From: Methylobacter sp. | GTDB lineage: Bacteria > Pseudomonadota > Gammaproteobacteria > Methylococcales > Methylomonadaceae | Direction: 5' to 3' | DNA: 64,000 nucleotides | NCBI RefSeq assembly: GCF_004322395.1 | Contig: NZ_SCTW01000133.1 | Span: forward strand, 48,074-112,073 | Part shown: positions 29,100-41,400 of the stretch, in pieces | How positions within the stretch are numbered: position 1 is the first letter of the stretch | Layout of the letters: every line of letters begins with the position of its first letter | The notes under the pieces: generated by a model | The model's input: the letters and a program-made list of their open reading frames with translations, nothing else | Told to the model about the DNA's origin: nothing | Databases searched by the model: none | Position numbers and translations under genes: made by a program

Positions 29100-29318
29100 G
29101 TCGCTAGCGCGACGATTATTTAAATCGGGTTCTCGCACCCGAAAGCGAGTTACTTTCTTTTGCTTCGCCAAAAGAAAGTAACCAAAGAAAAGGCGACCCG
29201 TTGCCGCTTGAATCCTGCGCTCCTCACTTTCGACGGGGGTTGCCAGAAGGGCCATCCTTGGCCCTCTGGCAACGCGCTGCATCCATGCAGCGCCCCTGCG
29301 GGCAATTCCCGTCGAAAG
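29100..29318. repeat. Multi-hairpin intergenic element (REP/MITE-like)
   Basis: Successive inverted repeats: 29100-29113 (GTCGC/GCGAC), 29125-29142 (TCGGGT/ACCCGA), and a perfect 14-bp stem with 6-nt loop at 29149-29182 (GTTACTTTCTTTTG and its complement). Then an 11-bp outer stem (CTTTCGACGGG at 29227-29237 with its complement at 29308-29318) encloses two further hairpins: 29240-29272 (13-14 bp with one bulge) and 29274-29293 (GCGCTGCAT/ATGCAGCGC). No U-tract follows, so it is not a classical terminator. No transposase gene or clear target-site duplication is visible. From memory, similar elements occur in many copies in proteobacterial intergenic regions. Confidence 0.85.
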
Positions 29319-29360
29319 CTCCGGTGCTCGGCGCGGCAAACGGGAGAAATACTGCCTATC

Positions 29361-29460
29361 GCAACAATTCAACGCGGATTAAACGGATTGCTCTTCTCAT
29401 CTTGATAGCGGTTGCCGTCAGTTTATCAGTGTGCATCTGCGCCAATCTGTGGCTAAATAT
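29361..29460. repeat. Probable dispersed intergenic repeat (GCGGATTAAACGGATT / ATCTGCG type)
   Basis: The stretch contains GCGGATTAAACGGATT and, about 50 bases on, CATCTGCGCCAATCTGTGG. Phrases of this kind recur between genes in many environmental bacterial genomes. Only one copy is present in the window, so the call rests on recollection of the motif family. Confidence 0.4.
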
Positions 29461-29465
29461 TTATT

Positions 29466-32400
29466 TTATTTTCTACGTCGACCGGTTTTTTGCCGCTGCG
29501 CTTTTTGCTCTGCCCGCGTGACAGAATCGTCAGGCAAATCCGATCCCGCGCTGTCCAGGTACGCAGCCAGTTTGGCTATGCTCGGATAACGGAATAAATC
29601 GACGGTTTGCACAACCTTGTTCTGTTGTTGCAGCAAATTCCAAACTTGCATTAACAACAAAGAATGTCCGCCCAAATCGAAAAAATTATCCTCTGTGCCG
29701 AAATCTTCACGCTGTAAAACCTGTCGCCAGATGTCCTGCAACTGTTTCTGGGTTTGCGTTTGCGGCTGATTCGCGGAAGGGCTCAGCGAGCCGGTTCGTT
29801 GAGGTTTAGGCAAAGCCTTCCGATCCACTTTGCCGGAATGAGTCAGCGCAAACGTCTGCACATGAATAAACTCGGTCGGCAACATATAAGCCGGCAGATA
29901 TTCCGACAGATAATCGCGCAACTCGAACGGCGTTAAAGGCTGTCCCCGGTAATAGGACAGCAATTGCTGATTATCTTCCCGGCTTTGATCCACGACGGCC
30001 ACGGCTTGGTCGATATCCGGCCGGTCTTCCAGACGGGCTTCAATTTCACCGAGCTCGATACGATAGCCCCGAATTTTAGCCTGAAAATCCAGGCGCCCCA
30101 AATATTCAATACTGCCGTCTTCATGGCGCACGACTTGGTCGCCGGTGCGATACATCCGCTCGCCTGAACCTGAAAACGGATCGGGTATAAAACGCTCGGC
30201 AGTTAAATCGGCGCGGTTCTTATAACCTCTCGCCACGCCTTCCCCGGCGATCATTAACTCGCCGGGAAAACCGGCCGGTAGCAGGTTCATGTTTTCATCG
30301 ACAATATAAAGCCGGGTATTGGCTAACGGCTCACCCAACTTCACTTTATCCGCACCGTTTAACAAACAACGGCTGGACCAGACGGTGGTTTCAGTCGGGC
30401 CGTACACATTCCAGACTTGGCCAGCGCAACGCTGTAACTGTTCGGCCAGGTTAATCGGCAAAGCTTCGCCGCCGCATAAGACTTTAAAATGCGCATTACC
30501 CTGCCAGCCGGAAGCCAGAAGCAATCGCCAGCTTGCCGGCGTGGCTTGCATCACGGTAATGTCATGCTGTTGCAATAAGCCCTGTAAGGTATGCCCGTCA
30601 GCGCTTTGCATACTGTCAGCCAGCACCACAGTCGCCCCCACCGTTAACGGTAAATACAATTCCAGCGCGGCAATATCGAACGCCAGAGTAGTCACGGCCA
30701 GCAAACGGTCATCGGCATTGATGCCGGGCTTGTCCGCCATGGTCAGCATAAAGTTAACGATATTTTTATGACTGACCTGAACCGCTTTGGGCTTGCCGGT
30801 CGAGCCGGAAGTGTAAATCACATAAGCCAGATTATCCGGGCTGACTTTAGCTTGAAGCCGTTGCGTTTCGATGTTTCGATTCGCCAATAACTGACCGACA
30901 TCCTGAGCCTTAACCGGAAACTCCAGGTCCGTCTGGCCCTTAACCAGCACCAGCACGGCACCGGAATCCTCAACCATATACTGCATGCGCTTTGCCGGTA
31001 GATTAAGATCCAACGGCAAGTAAGCCGCGCCGGTTTTTAACACCGCCAGCAACGCAACCGGCATTTCAACGCAGCGCGGCATACAGATCGCGACAATGCT
31101 TTCGGTCGTGATTCCCAAAGCCAGTAACTGTAGCGCCAGCAAGTCGGACTGTTGCTCCAACTGGGCATAAGTCAATTGCCAATCGGCGAATTGCACCGCG
31201 ACTTTATCGGCCGACTGCTGCGCCTGTTGGGCAATTAATTGATGCAGACAAAGTCCGGGCAGGCATTGCTGGTCGACAGCCTTATCGTTGCTCAACAGAA
31301 GCTGTTGCCGCTCCGTTGCTTGAAGCAGGCCGATACCGGTCAACAAGCTCTGAGGGGCGCTTATCATGCGTTCGATAATGCCTTGGAAGTGTTCCAAAAG
31401 ACGCTGTACGGCCTGAGCCTCAAAGCGCTGCTGTTGATAAGATATTTTCAGCGCTAATTGCTTTCCGGGGGTAATCAGCAGGGTCAACGGCAAGTCGGTC
31501 TGTTCATAGACTTGAAAATTATTCAGCTGCAATACCGACGACTGCTTATCCAGGGTTTCATCCATCGGATAATTCTCGAAAATAAACAAGCTGTCGAATA
31601 AGCCCTGACCGGCTTGCACCTGACTCCAGCGTTGCAGTTCGGCCAATTGCACATAACTGAAAGGCTCGCGTTCAAGGCTTTCGATCATTAACTGTTGTAA
31701 TAACTGTTCCAAGGTCTGATCGACTGCTAGCTGCGCACGCACCGGCACGGTGTTGATAAACAAACCGAGCATATCGCCTACTTGATCCAAGCCGGCTGGA
31801 CGGCCCGAAACGGTAAGCCCGAATAAAACATCCCGGCTGCTGCAATAACAGCTTAGCAAAACCACCCAAGCCGCTTGCAAGACAATATTGACCGTTACCC
31901 GCTGCTGTTGGGCGAAACCGTTAATCGCGGCGGTAAAATCCTGATCCAGAACTACTGCCGATTGGTTAAATTCTGTTTGTTGGATATGGCTGTCGCCGCC
32001 CAGATCGATAGCCAGCTTGTTTACATCGCTAAAACCGTTGAGCCGGTTGCGCCAGTAAGTTTCCATCGCGTTGCTGTCTTGATCCTGTAGCCAGGCAATA
32101 TAATCATGGAACGGTCTGCGCTCCGGCAACTGCACTTGTTGACCGGTCACTTTGGCTGCATAAAGACTGAATATATCTTCAATCAGTTTCGGCAGGCTCC
32201 AGCCGTCCAGCAGGATGTGATGATAGCTCCAGACAAAAACCGAATGCGTAGCGCCCAGGCGTAACAGTGCAAAGCGCAGCAGCGGCGCGGCTTTAATATC
32301 GAACGGCAACTGCTTGTCCTGCTGTAAAAAGCTGTCCACCAATTGCTGTTGTGTCGCTTGATCTTCATTGCTGTAATCGATGTCCTGCCAAGCGAACGGT

Positions 32401-35400
32401 GCCTGTTCAAAAACCACTTGCAGCGGTTGCTCTGCTCCCAGCCAATCGAAACCGGTTCTCAATATCGGATGCCGCTGTATCAGTTGTTGCCATGACTCGC
32501 GCCATAATTCGACATTCAACTCGCCGTTAAAATGCCAACTGACCTGTTGCAGATAGCTGCTGGATTGCTGCGCATAAACACTATGAAATAACAGGCCGTG
32601 CTGCAACGGCGATAAAGGATAAATATCCTGTACCGTGCCGCGTTCGGCAATATTTTTTAACCGTTGTTCACTTAACTTAGCCAAAGCGAAATGCGATGAT
32701 TGATCCGCTGTAACAGGACGCAGCAATTGAATTAATTGTTGTTTAAAACCGGCCAGTAGTTGTTCGATGGTCTCGCTATTGAACTGTAATGGGCTGTAAC
32801 GTAAATCCAGTTGCAGACAATCTTGATGTACGGCGCTGTTAAAATCCATCAGCAGACCAAATGCCTGTTTACCGGAACGCTCTTCGCCACGCAGTTCTTG
32901 CGCCTGCCCGATGAACACCGAATCCTGCTCAGCATTCTCAAAACGCCCCAGGTAATTAAAGCGAATGCCGGTGCTGCGCTGCTCGGCTGCTTGCAGTTGC
33001 TGCTGCAACCCTGTTTGATCGGTTAAATACCGGAGCGCGCCGTAGCTCAAGCCTCTATTGGGCAAATCGCGCAATGCCGATTTAACTGCCGTCAGCGCCA
33101 TATCGTGATTTGCCTCGACTGCCAGTGGAAACAGCGTAGTAAACCATCCGACCGTCCTGGAAACGTCCAAATCGGCAAATAAATTTTCCCGGCCATGACC
33201 TTCCAGTTCAATCGACAAGGTTTTCTTGCCCAACCATTGCCATAAGCTTTCCAGCAAAGCGGCCAGTAAAACTTCTTCCACACTGACTTGCAATGCCCTG
33301 GGCGCTTGCATCAATGCACGGGTTATATCGCTGTCCAAATGCAGTTGCTGAACCTTAGTGTCCGCCAGCGTTATCGTTTGATCGACCGAATGATCCAGCG
33401 GCAGTTGCGCAAATTGCTGTTGGCAATAGCGCAGCCAATAATCTTGGTCAGGTAAAGTCTGCGACCATTGCTTGAACCGCGCTGCCCAATCGATAAATGC
33501 CGTAGTTTTTTTCGGCAACCGGGCTTGCTGCTGCTTGCCCGCTGACTGGTAAGCTCGATGCAAATCTTCCAGCAAGATACGCCAGGACACGCCGTCCACC
33601 AGCAAATGATGCAGCACTAGCAATAAACGGCCCAGGCTGTTTTTATCGGCCGGTGTGAACAATACTACTCGTAATAAAGGCGATCCGGTTAACTCAAACG
33701 AGGCTTGCACCTTGCCGGCCTGCCCGGTTAAATCTGCGGCCTGGGTGAAGGTTTTTAATTGCAGCACGCGGCCAACGTCGTAATCGGCCGGAATAAATAA
33801 CTGTGCAGGATGCAGTTGCCTGACCTGCATTCTCAATACATCATGATGTTCCAGCAGTGTTGCCAGCGCTTGCCGCAAGGCAGCCGGGTCCATATCCGGC
33901 GAAACTTCCAACAACACCGACTGGTTAAAATGCTGTGCATCCTGCTGAACCGTGGAAAAAAAGTAATGCTGTATCGGCGTGCAAGGAACCGAACCCATGA
34001 CCAGACCCTGCTCAGCCGTAAACTGCTCGGCCACGCTGGCGGATTCAGCCAAAACGGCAATCGTTTGGGCGACGAATATCTGTTTTAAATCCAGGCTAAT
34101 TCCTGCCTGTCTGGCCCTGGCGACAATCTGGATGCTTAAAATAGAATCGCCGCCCAGCTCGAAGTAGTTGTCGTCGATACCGATACGGTCCTGCTTCAAG
34201 ACGTCCTGCCAGATGTCAACCAGCGTCTGTTCCAGTTCATTCCGCGCTGGTGTGTACTGCTGCTGAACCTTGATTTCCGGCTCGGCCAGGGCTTTTCTAT
34301 CCAGTTTGCCGCTGGACGTTAACGGCAGTTTATCCAGTCTGACATACTGGCTCGGGCGCATATAGTCCGGCAGTTGCTGCAACTGATGCTTGACCGCTTC
34401 GTCAAGGTCCTCTGTTTTGCTGACCAGGTAGGCAACCAACCGTTTGCTTTGGCCTTGCTCCCAGACTTTGACTGCGGCATCCTGAATATCCGGATGCTGT
34501 TTCAGCACGCTTTCGATCTCGCCCAGCTCTATCCTGAATCCCCTGAGCTTGACTTGGCCGTCTTCGCGGCCCTGGTACTCGATCACGCCGTCGGCCCGGT
34601 AACGGCAGATGTCGCCGGTGCGGTACATCCGCTCGCCTTGTCCGAACGGGTTTGGAATAAAACGCTCGGCGGTAAGCCCAGCTTTGCGGTGGTAGCCCCG
34701 CGCCAAACCAATACCGGCAATGTAAAGCTCGCCGGACACCCCGACCGGAACCGGTTGCAGTTGGCTGTCCAGGATATATAACTGAATGTTGTCGATCGGT
34801 TTGCCGATTGCCACGATACTGCTAGCCTTATCGTCCGCCCGGCAAGGCCATTCGCTGACGTCGATCGCCGCTTCGGTCGGGCCGTATAGGTTGTATAGTT
34901 GCGCATCGAGCTTGCCATAAACTTGCTGTTGCAGGCTTAACGGCAGCGCCTCACCGCTACAGATGATACGTTTCAGGCTGGAGCAACGGGCCGCCTCCGG
35001 CTCTTCGATAAACGCTTGCAACATCGACGGCACGAAATGCAGGGTATTGATCTGCTGTGCCTGGATCAGTTGCGCCAAGTAGTGGCTGTCTTTGTGACCG
35101 TTCGGTTTGGCGATGACCAGTTTCGCACCGGTGATCAACGGCCAGAAGAATTCCCAGACCGAGACGTCGAAACTGTACGGGGTTTTTTGCAGCACGGTAT
35201 CGTGTTGACTCAGGCCGTAAGCGCGCTGCATCCAATTGATCCGGTTCGCCAGCGCCTGATGGTTGTTCGCGACGCCTTTGGGTTGACCGGTCGAACCGGA
35301 GGTGTAGATCAGGTAGGCGATATTATCCGGCTGTAGCTTAAGCGTTGGTGCTGTACTTGGCTGCTGCTCAAGTTCCGTTTGCAGCGTTTCGATGCACAGC

Positions 35401-38400
35401 AACCGGCCCGGATACTCGCCGAGTTTGCAGGTCAGGGCTTGTTGAGTCAGGCAGAGTTGAGCACCTGCATTGGCGATCATGTAATCGAGCCGTTCCTGCG
35501 GGTAATCCGGGTCCAACGGCACGTAGGCGGCCCCGGCCTTGACGATTGCATGCAGGCTGGTCACCATCTCCAGGCTGCGCTCCATGCACACCGCAACCAG
35601 GCTTTCGATACCGACGCCTTGCTGCGTTAAATAATGTGCGAGCCGGTTGCTGCGCTGTTCCAGTTCGGCATAAGTCAGTTCTGTTTGCTCATAAACCAGC
35701 GCTATCGCGTCCGGGGTTTGCTGCGCTTGGCGGCTTAACAGTTCAGGGATCAGGCTGCTCGGATAGCTATAATTAGTCTCGTTCCAATGGTCAATATATA
35801 GCTCTCTCTCTTGAGCCTGCACCAATTGAAAATCAGCCAAACTCTTGTTGCCGGATGCCAATAAAAAATTCAGCGCCAATTTAAAATGCCCCAGCACTCG
35901 GCTAATGGTCTCGGCAGCAAAAACCTCCGCTTGGTACATGGCTTTAATGTGCAGTCGCTCGCCCGGCACAATTACCAGCGTTAACGGGTAATTGGTTTGT
36001 TCTTTAAAATGAACATCGGTGATCTTCAAAGCGCTGTTGTCAGCGTTTAGCAAACCAGCTTCCAACGGGTAATTTTCCAGCACCAGCAAACTCTGGAACA
36101 AAGACTGCCCGGCGCTCAGCCCGCTGCATTCAATGATTTTATTCAGCGGCAGATAAGCATGCGCATCGCGCTTGAACTGTTCGGCAGTTAACGATTGCAG
36201 CCAATCGCCAACCTGCTGGTCATCGATATGCGCCGTGACCGGAATGGTGTTGATAAACAAGCCGACTACCGACTCTATGCCCGGTAGCTCAGGAGGACGG
36301 CCGGACACGGTCATGCCAAAAACAACATCCTGCTCGGAACTGTACCTGTTCAGGATTAACGCCCAGGCCGCCTGTAACAATACCGCCAAAGTTGTGCGTT
36401 GCTGTTTGACGAAGGCTTTAATGTCCTGGCTTAGTTGGGCATCCCATACCATGACTTGATCGGCGTAACCCGTCCCTGCTTTCTGCTCGACACAAGGCAG
36501 CGCCGTTGCAGCCTGAATCTTCGATAACTGTTGCTGCCAATATTCAATCGAGGGGCGTTGATCCTGCTCGGCAAGCCAATGGATATAATCGGCAAAAGGC
36601 CGCGTCGGCTTGGGCTGGTAAGCCTGCCCTGCCAGCAAAGCCTGATACTGCTGAGCCACCTCGGTTAACACCAACGGCAAAGACCAGCCATCCATCAATA
36701 AATGATGGTAACTCCAGAGCAAGTAATAGTGCTGCTCAGCCAGTTTGATTAAGGTTAAGTGCGACAACGGCCCACGGCTAACATCAAAGCCTTGAGCTGC
36801 CTGCTCTGTTTGCAGCTCGGCTTGTTTTTGCTGCTGTTCACTAACCGGCAGGCCGCTCCAATCCAGTTCCTGCCAGGAGCAAAAGCCGGTTTCGTTTAAG
36901 GCCTGATAAGGCTTGTCTGTGTCCTGCCAGATGAACACGCGTCTTAACGATTCATGCTGCTCAAAAACCGCCCACCAAGCCTGCTTAAAAAGATCGGCTT
37001 GAACATGTCCGCTAAATTCCAATGCTATCTGCTGACAATAAACCGCTTTATCGTCTTCATACAAAGCATGAAACAACATCCCTTCCTGGGTCGGCGACAA
37101 TGGCAGTTGATCGCTGACCGTATTCACCTTAATGGCTTGTTGCCCGGTTTGTTTGGTCAATCCGGCCAGTTCTGAAATGGTTTGCCCAAGGAATAAATCT
37201 TCAACCCGCAGGTCAAGACCGGCTTGTCTGGCCCTGGCGACAATCTGGATGCTTAAAATCGAATCGCCGCCCAGCTCGAAGTAGTTGTCGTCGATGCCGA
37301 TACGGTCTTGTTTTAAGACCTCCTGCCAGATGTCGACCAGCGTTTGCTCCAGCGCATTCCGCGCCGCTGTGTACTGCTGCTGTACTTTGATTTCGGGCTC
37401 GGCCAGGGCTTTTCTGTCCAGTTTGCCGCTGGCTGTCAACGGCAGTTGCTCCAGCCTGACGTATTGGCTCGGGCGCATGTAGTCCGGCAGTTGCTGCACC
37501 TGGTGCTTGACCGCTTCGTCCAGGTCCTCTGTTTTGCTAACCAGATAAGCGACCAACCGCTTGCTTTGACCTTGTTCCCAGACTTTGACCGCGGCATCCT
37601 GAATACCCGGATGCTGCTTGAGTACGCTTTCGATTTCGCCCAGCTCTATCCTGAAGCCTCTGAGCTTGACTTGGCCGTCTTCGCGGCCCTGGTATTCGAT
37701 CACGCCATCGGCGCGGTAACGGCAGATGTCGCCGGTGCGGTACATCCGCTCGCCTTGCCCGAACGGATTCGGGATAAAGCGCTCGGCGGTCAGTTGGGCT
37801 TTGCGGTAATAGCCGCGCGCCAAACCAATACCGGCGATATACAGTTCGCCGGACACGCCGACCGGAACCGGTTGCAGTTGGCTATCCAGGATGTATAGCT
37901 GGATATTGTCGATCGGTTTGCCGATGGCCACGATGCTGCTTGCCGTATCGTCCGCCCGGCAATGCCATTCGCTGACGTCGATAGCCGCTTCGGTCGGGCC
38001 GTAGAGGTTGTACAACTGCGCATCGAGTTTGCTGTAGACTTGCTGTTGCAGGCTTAACGGCAGCGCCTCGCCGCTACAGATGATGCGTTTCAGGCTGGCG
38101 CAACGGGCCGCTTCCGGCTCTTCGATAAAGGCTTGCAGCATCGACGGCACGAAATGCAGGGTGTTGATCTGCTGCGTTTGGATCAGTTGCGCCAGGTAAT
38201 GGCTGTCTTTATGCCCGTTCGGTTTGGCGATGACCAGTTTCGCTCCGGTGATCAACGGCCAGAAAAATTCCCAAACCGAAACGTCAAAGCTGTACGGGGT
38301 TTTTTGCAGCACAGTGTCTTGCCGGCTCAGGCCGTAAGCACGCTGCATCCAGTTGATCCGGTTCGCCAGCGCCTGGTGGTTGTTCGCGACGCCTTTGGGT

Positions 38401-41400
38401 TGTCCGGTCGAACCGGAGGTGTAGATCAGGTAGGCGATATTGTCCGGCTGTAGCTTCAGTTCCAAAGCAGTACCGGGGTAGTGTGCCAGTTCGGTTTGCA
38501 GGACTTCGATGCACAGCAAGCGGCCCGGATAATCGCCGAGTTTGCCGGTCAGGGCTTGCTGGGTCAGGCAGAGTTCGGCTCCTGCATTCTGGATCATATA
38601 GTCCAGCCGTTCCTGCGGGTAATCCGGGTCCAACGGCACATAAGCGGCGCCGGCTTTGACAATCGCATGCAGGCTGATCACCATCTCCAGGCAGCGCTCC
38701 ATGCACACCGCAACCAGGCTTTCGATGCCGACGCCTTGCTGTCTTAAATAATGCGCGAGCCGGTTGCTGCGCTGCTCCAGTTCGGCATAAGTCAATTGTG
38801 CTTGTTCAAAAACCAGCGCTACCGCGTCCGGGGTTTGCTGCGCTTGGCGGCTTAGCAGTTCCGGGATCAGGCTGTCCGGATAGCTGTAATCGGTGGCGTT
38901 CCAATCTTTTAAAACTTTTGTTTGTTGCGCTGTCGTTAATACCGAAATTCGAGCAAGCGGCAAAGCGGGGTTCTTGGCGACCGCATCCAGCACTGTCGCC
39001 ATCGCCGACAATAGCTGTTCAATGCTGGCCTGCTCAAATAAATCCGTACTGTATTCCATCGCCAGCGACCAATCATCGCCTTCTTCGGTCACATATAAAG
39101 TCAGATCGCACTTGGCCGTTGCACTGGGCAAGACCATTGGCTGTACATCTAAACCGGCTAATGAAAAAGCTTGCTGTTCCTGTCCCTGATAAACAAACAT
39201 CACTTGAAATAACGGCGTAACCGCCAAATTTCGTTCCGGCTGCAAGGCCTCGACTAAACCTTCAAAAGGGTAATATTGATGTTCATAAGCACCCATAGCG
39301 GTTGTCTTGACCACATCGAGCAACTGCTCGAAGCTTTGGTTCGAATCAATCTTAATCCGCATTAACAACGTATTGACGAACAGCCCGACCAGATCATGCA
39401 ACTCCACTTTATCCCTGTTCGCAACCGGCGTGCCGATCATAAAATCCAGCTGCCCGCTGTAACGATAAAGCAGCACGGAAAATGCGCTCAGCAGCAACAT
39501 AAAATCGGTCGCCCCGCGCTGCTTTGCATAAGCTTGCAAACTTGCACGGGTTTGGGCTGGAATTTGGCTAAACTGCATCGCGCCGCGAAAGCTGGGCAGC
39601 ATCGGGCGGCTGTGATCGTAATTTAAGACTAAGGTAGTCGGCGCATCCTGCAAGGCCGCCAGCCAATAGTCCCGTGCCAGATTAAACCAGCCTTCGTCGC
39701 TTAACTGTCTTTGCCAACGACAGTAATCGGTATATTGCACCGGCAACTCCGGCAATTGAGTTTGGCTATTTTGCACATGTTGCCGATACAAAGCCGATAA
39801 ATCCTGCAGCAACACATTAACCGACCAGCCATCGGAAATAATGTGGTGCATGACCAGCAATAACAGGCTGTGCTGCTCATCGACATCCAATAATGCTGCT
39901 TTAAACACCTGCCCTATTGACAAATCCAGAGTCGCATTGGCTTCCTGTCGAACGATATGCTCAAGCCCCTGGGCCTTGACTTGATCTTCGGAATAACAGC
40001 TGACCGAATGGTCGACATCGGCTAAAACCTGTTGTTCCAACGAATGGCCATTGCCCACTATTTTTGTGCGTAGCGCCTGATGCCGGTTGACCAAGTCTTC
40101 AATTGCCCCGGTCAATGCCGGTTTATTCAGTTGCCCACGCAAATGAAAAGCCAGCGGAATATGATAAACACCCGCCGCATTTTCCAGCGTGTTTACAAAC
40201 CATAAGCGCTCCTGGGAAAAAGCCAGCGGCGCATGATCCCGATGCTGAACTTTAATAGCAGGCCATGCTTGGTAATGTTGATGTTCGACATCTAGCAACC
40301 GACTTAATCCCTCTATAGACGAATGATTAAACACATCTTCTATACTGAGCTTGGTCTGAAAAGCTTCCGTCAATTTGGCAATCAGCCGCAAGGCCAGCAA
40401 TGAATGGCCGCCGACATGGAAAAAATTGGTATGGATGCCAAAATCCCGGTGCTTTAATAATTGTTGCCAAATGTCGGCTATCCGTTGCTGAACGTCGTTT
40501 TCCGGCGCTGTCCGCTGTTCATCCGAACTGACCAGTTCCATTGCCGGCAACGCCTTGCGATCCACTTTACCGTTATTGGATAAAGGCAACGCAGGCAACA
40601 CCATAAAACCGGCCGGCAGCATGTAATCGGGCAAGAATCCCTGCATGAATTCGCGTATTTGCTTGATCAGCGCGGACGTATTTTCGACGTCTTCATGCAG
40701 CGTTATATAAGCTAGCAAGGCTTTCTCGCCCCTGAATTGATCCGCTGTCAGCACGCAATTTTGCACGGCCAGATGCTTTTTCAGCACGGCTTCGATTTCG
40801 CCGAGCTCAATCCTGAATCCCCTGAGCTTGACTTGACCGTCTTCGCGGCCCTGATATTCGATCACGCCATCGGTACGGTAACGGCAAATATCGCCGGTGC
40901 GGTACATCCGCTCGCCTTGTCCGAACGGGTTCGGGATAAAGCGCTCGGAGGTCAATTGGGCTTTGCGGTGATAGCCGCGTGCCAAGCCGATGCCGGCGAT
41001 GTACAGTTCGCCGGACACGCCGACCGGAACCGGTTGCAGTTGGCTGTCCAAAATATACAGTTGGATGTTGTCGATCGGCTTGCCGATTGCCACGATGCTG
41101 CTGGCGGTGTCGTCCGGCCTGCAATGCCATTCGCTGACGTCGATCGCCGCTTCAGTCGGGCCGTACAGGTTGTACAGTTGCGCATCGAGTTTGCTGTAGA
41201 CTTGCTGTTGCAGGCTTAACGGCAAGGCCTCGCCGCTGCAAATGATGCGTTTTAAACTGGCGCAACGGGCCGCTTCCGGCTCTTCGATAAACGCTTGCAG
41301 CATCGACGGCACGAAATGCAGGGTGTTGATCTGCCGGGTTTGGATCAGTTGCGCCAGGTAGTGGCTGTCTTTGTGCCCGTTCGGTTTGGCGATGACTAGC

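Larger units (their letters stand above)
29020..29465. other. 446-bp gap between NRPS4 and PKS5; structured, no gene
   Basis: The largest gap inside the operon. 29020-29098 is plain AT-rich DNA that includes the PKS5 ribosome-binding site. 29100-29350 is a string of hairpins described separately, and 29351-29465 resembles a second type of dispersed intergenic repeat. Small open frames here have no coding features and cut across the hairpins. Because both flanking genes belong to one assembly line, transcription must either read through or restart here. Confidence 0.75.

Noticed and set aside
29149..29182. Rho-independent terminator after NRPS4
   Set aside because: The stem is perfect but A/T-rich, and no U-tract follows on the minus strand; PKS5 is functionally part of the same pathway downstream.
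29227..29318. tRNA-like cloverleaf
   Set aside because: The outer stem encloses only two arms, lacks T-loop and anticodon-arm consensus and a CCA-compatible acceptor end, so it is a repeat element rather than a tRNA.
29094..29521. Short open frames on both strands in the NRPS4-PKS5 gap
   Set aside because: They consist of the hairpin arms read through; composition is repeat-driven and there is no start signal.
35850..37262. Dual epimerization/condensation domain for the third C of NRPS4
   Set aside because: The extra N-terminal HHxxxxxGD motif of dual domains is not present before LSPTQEGM; it is better read as a DCL-like domain.
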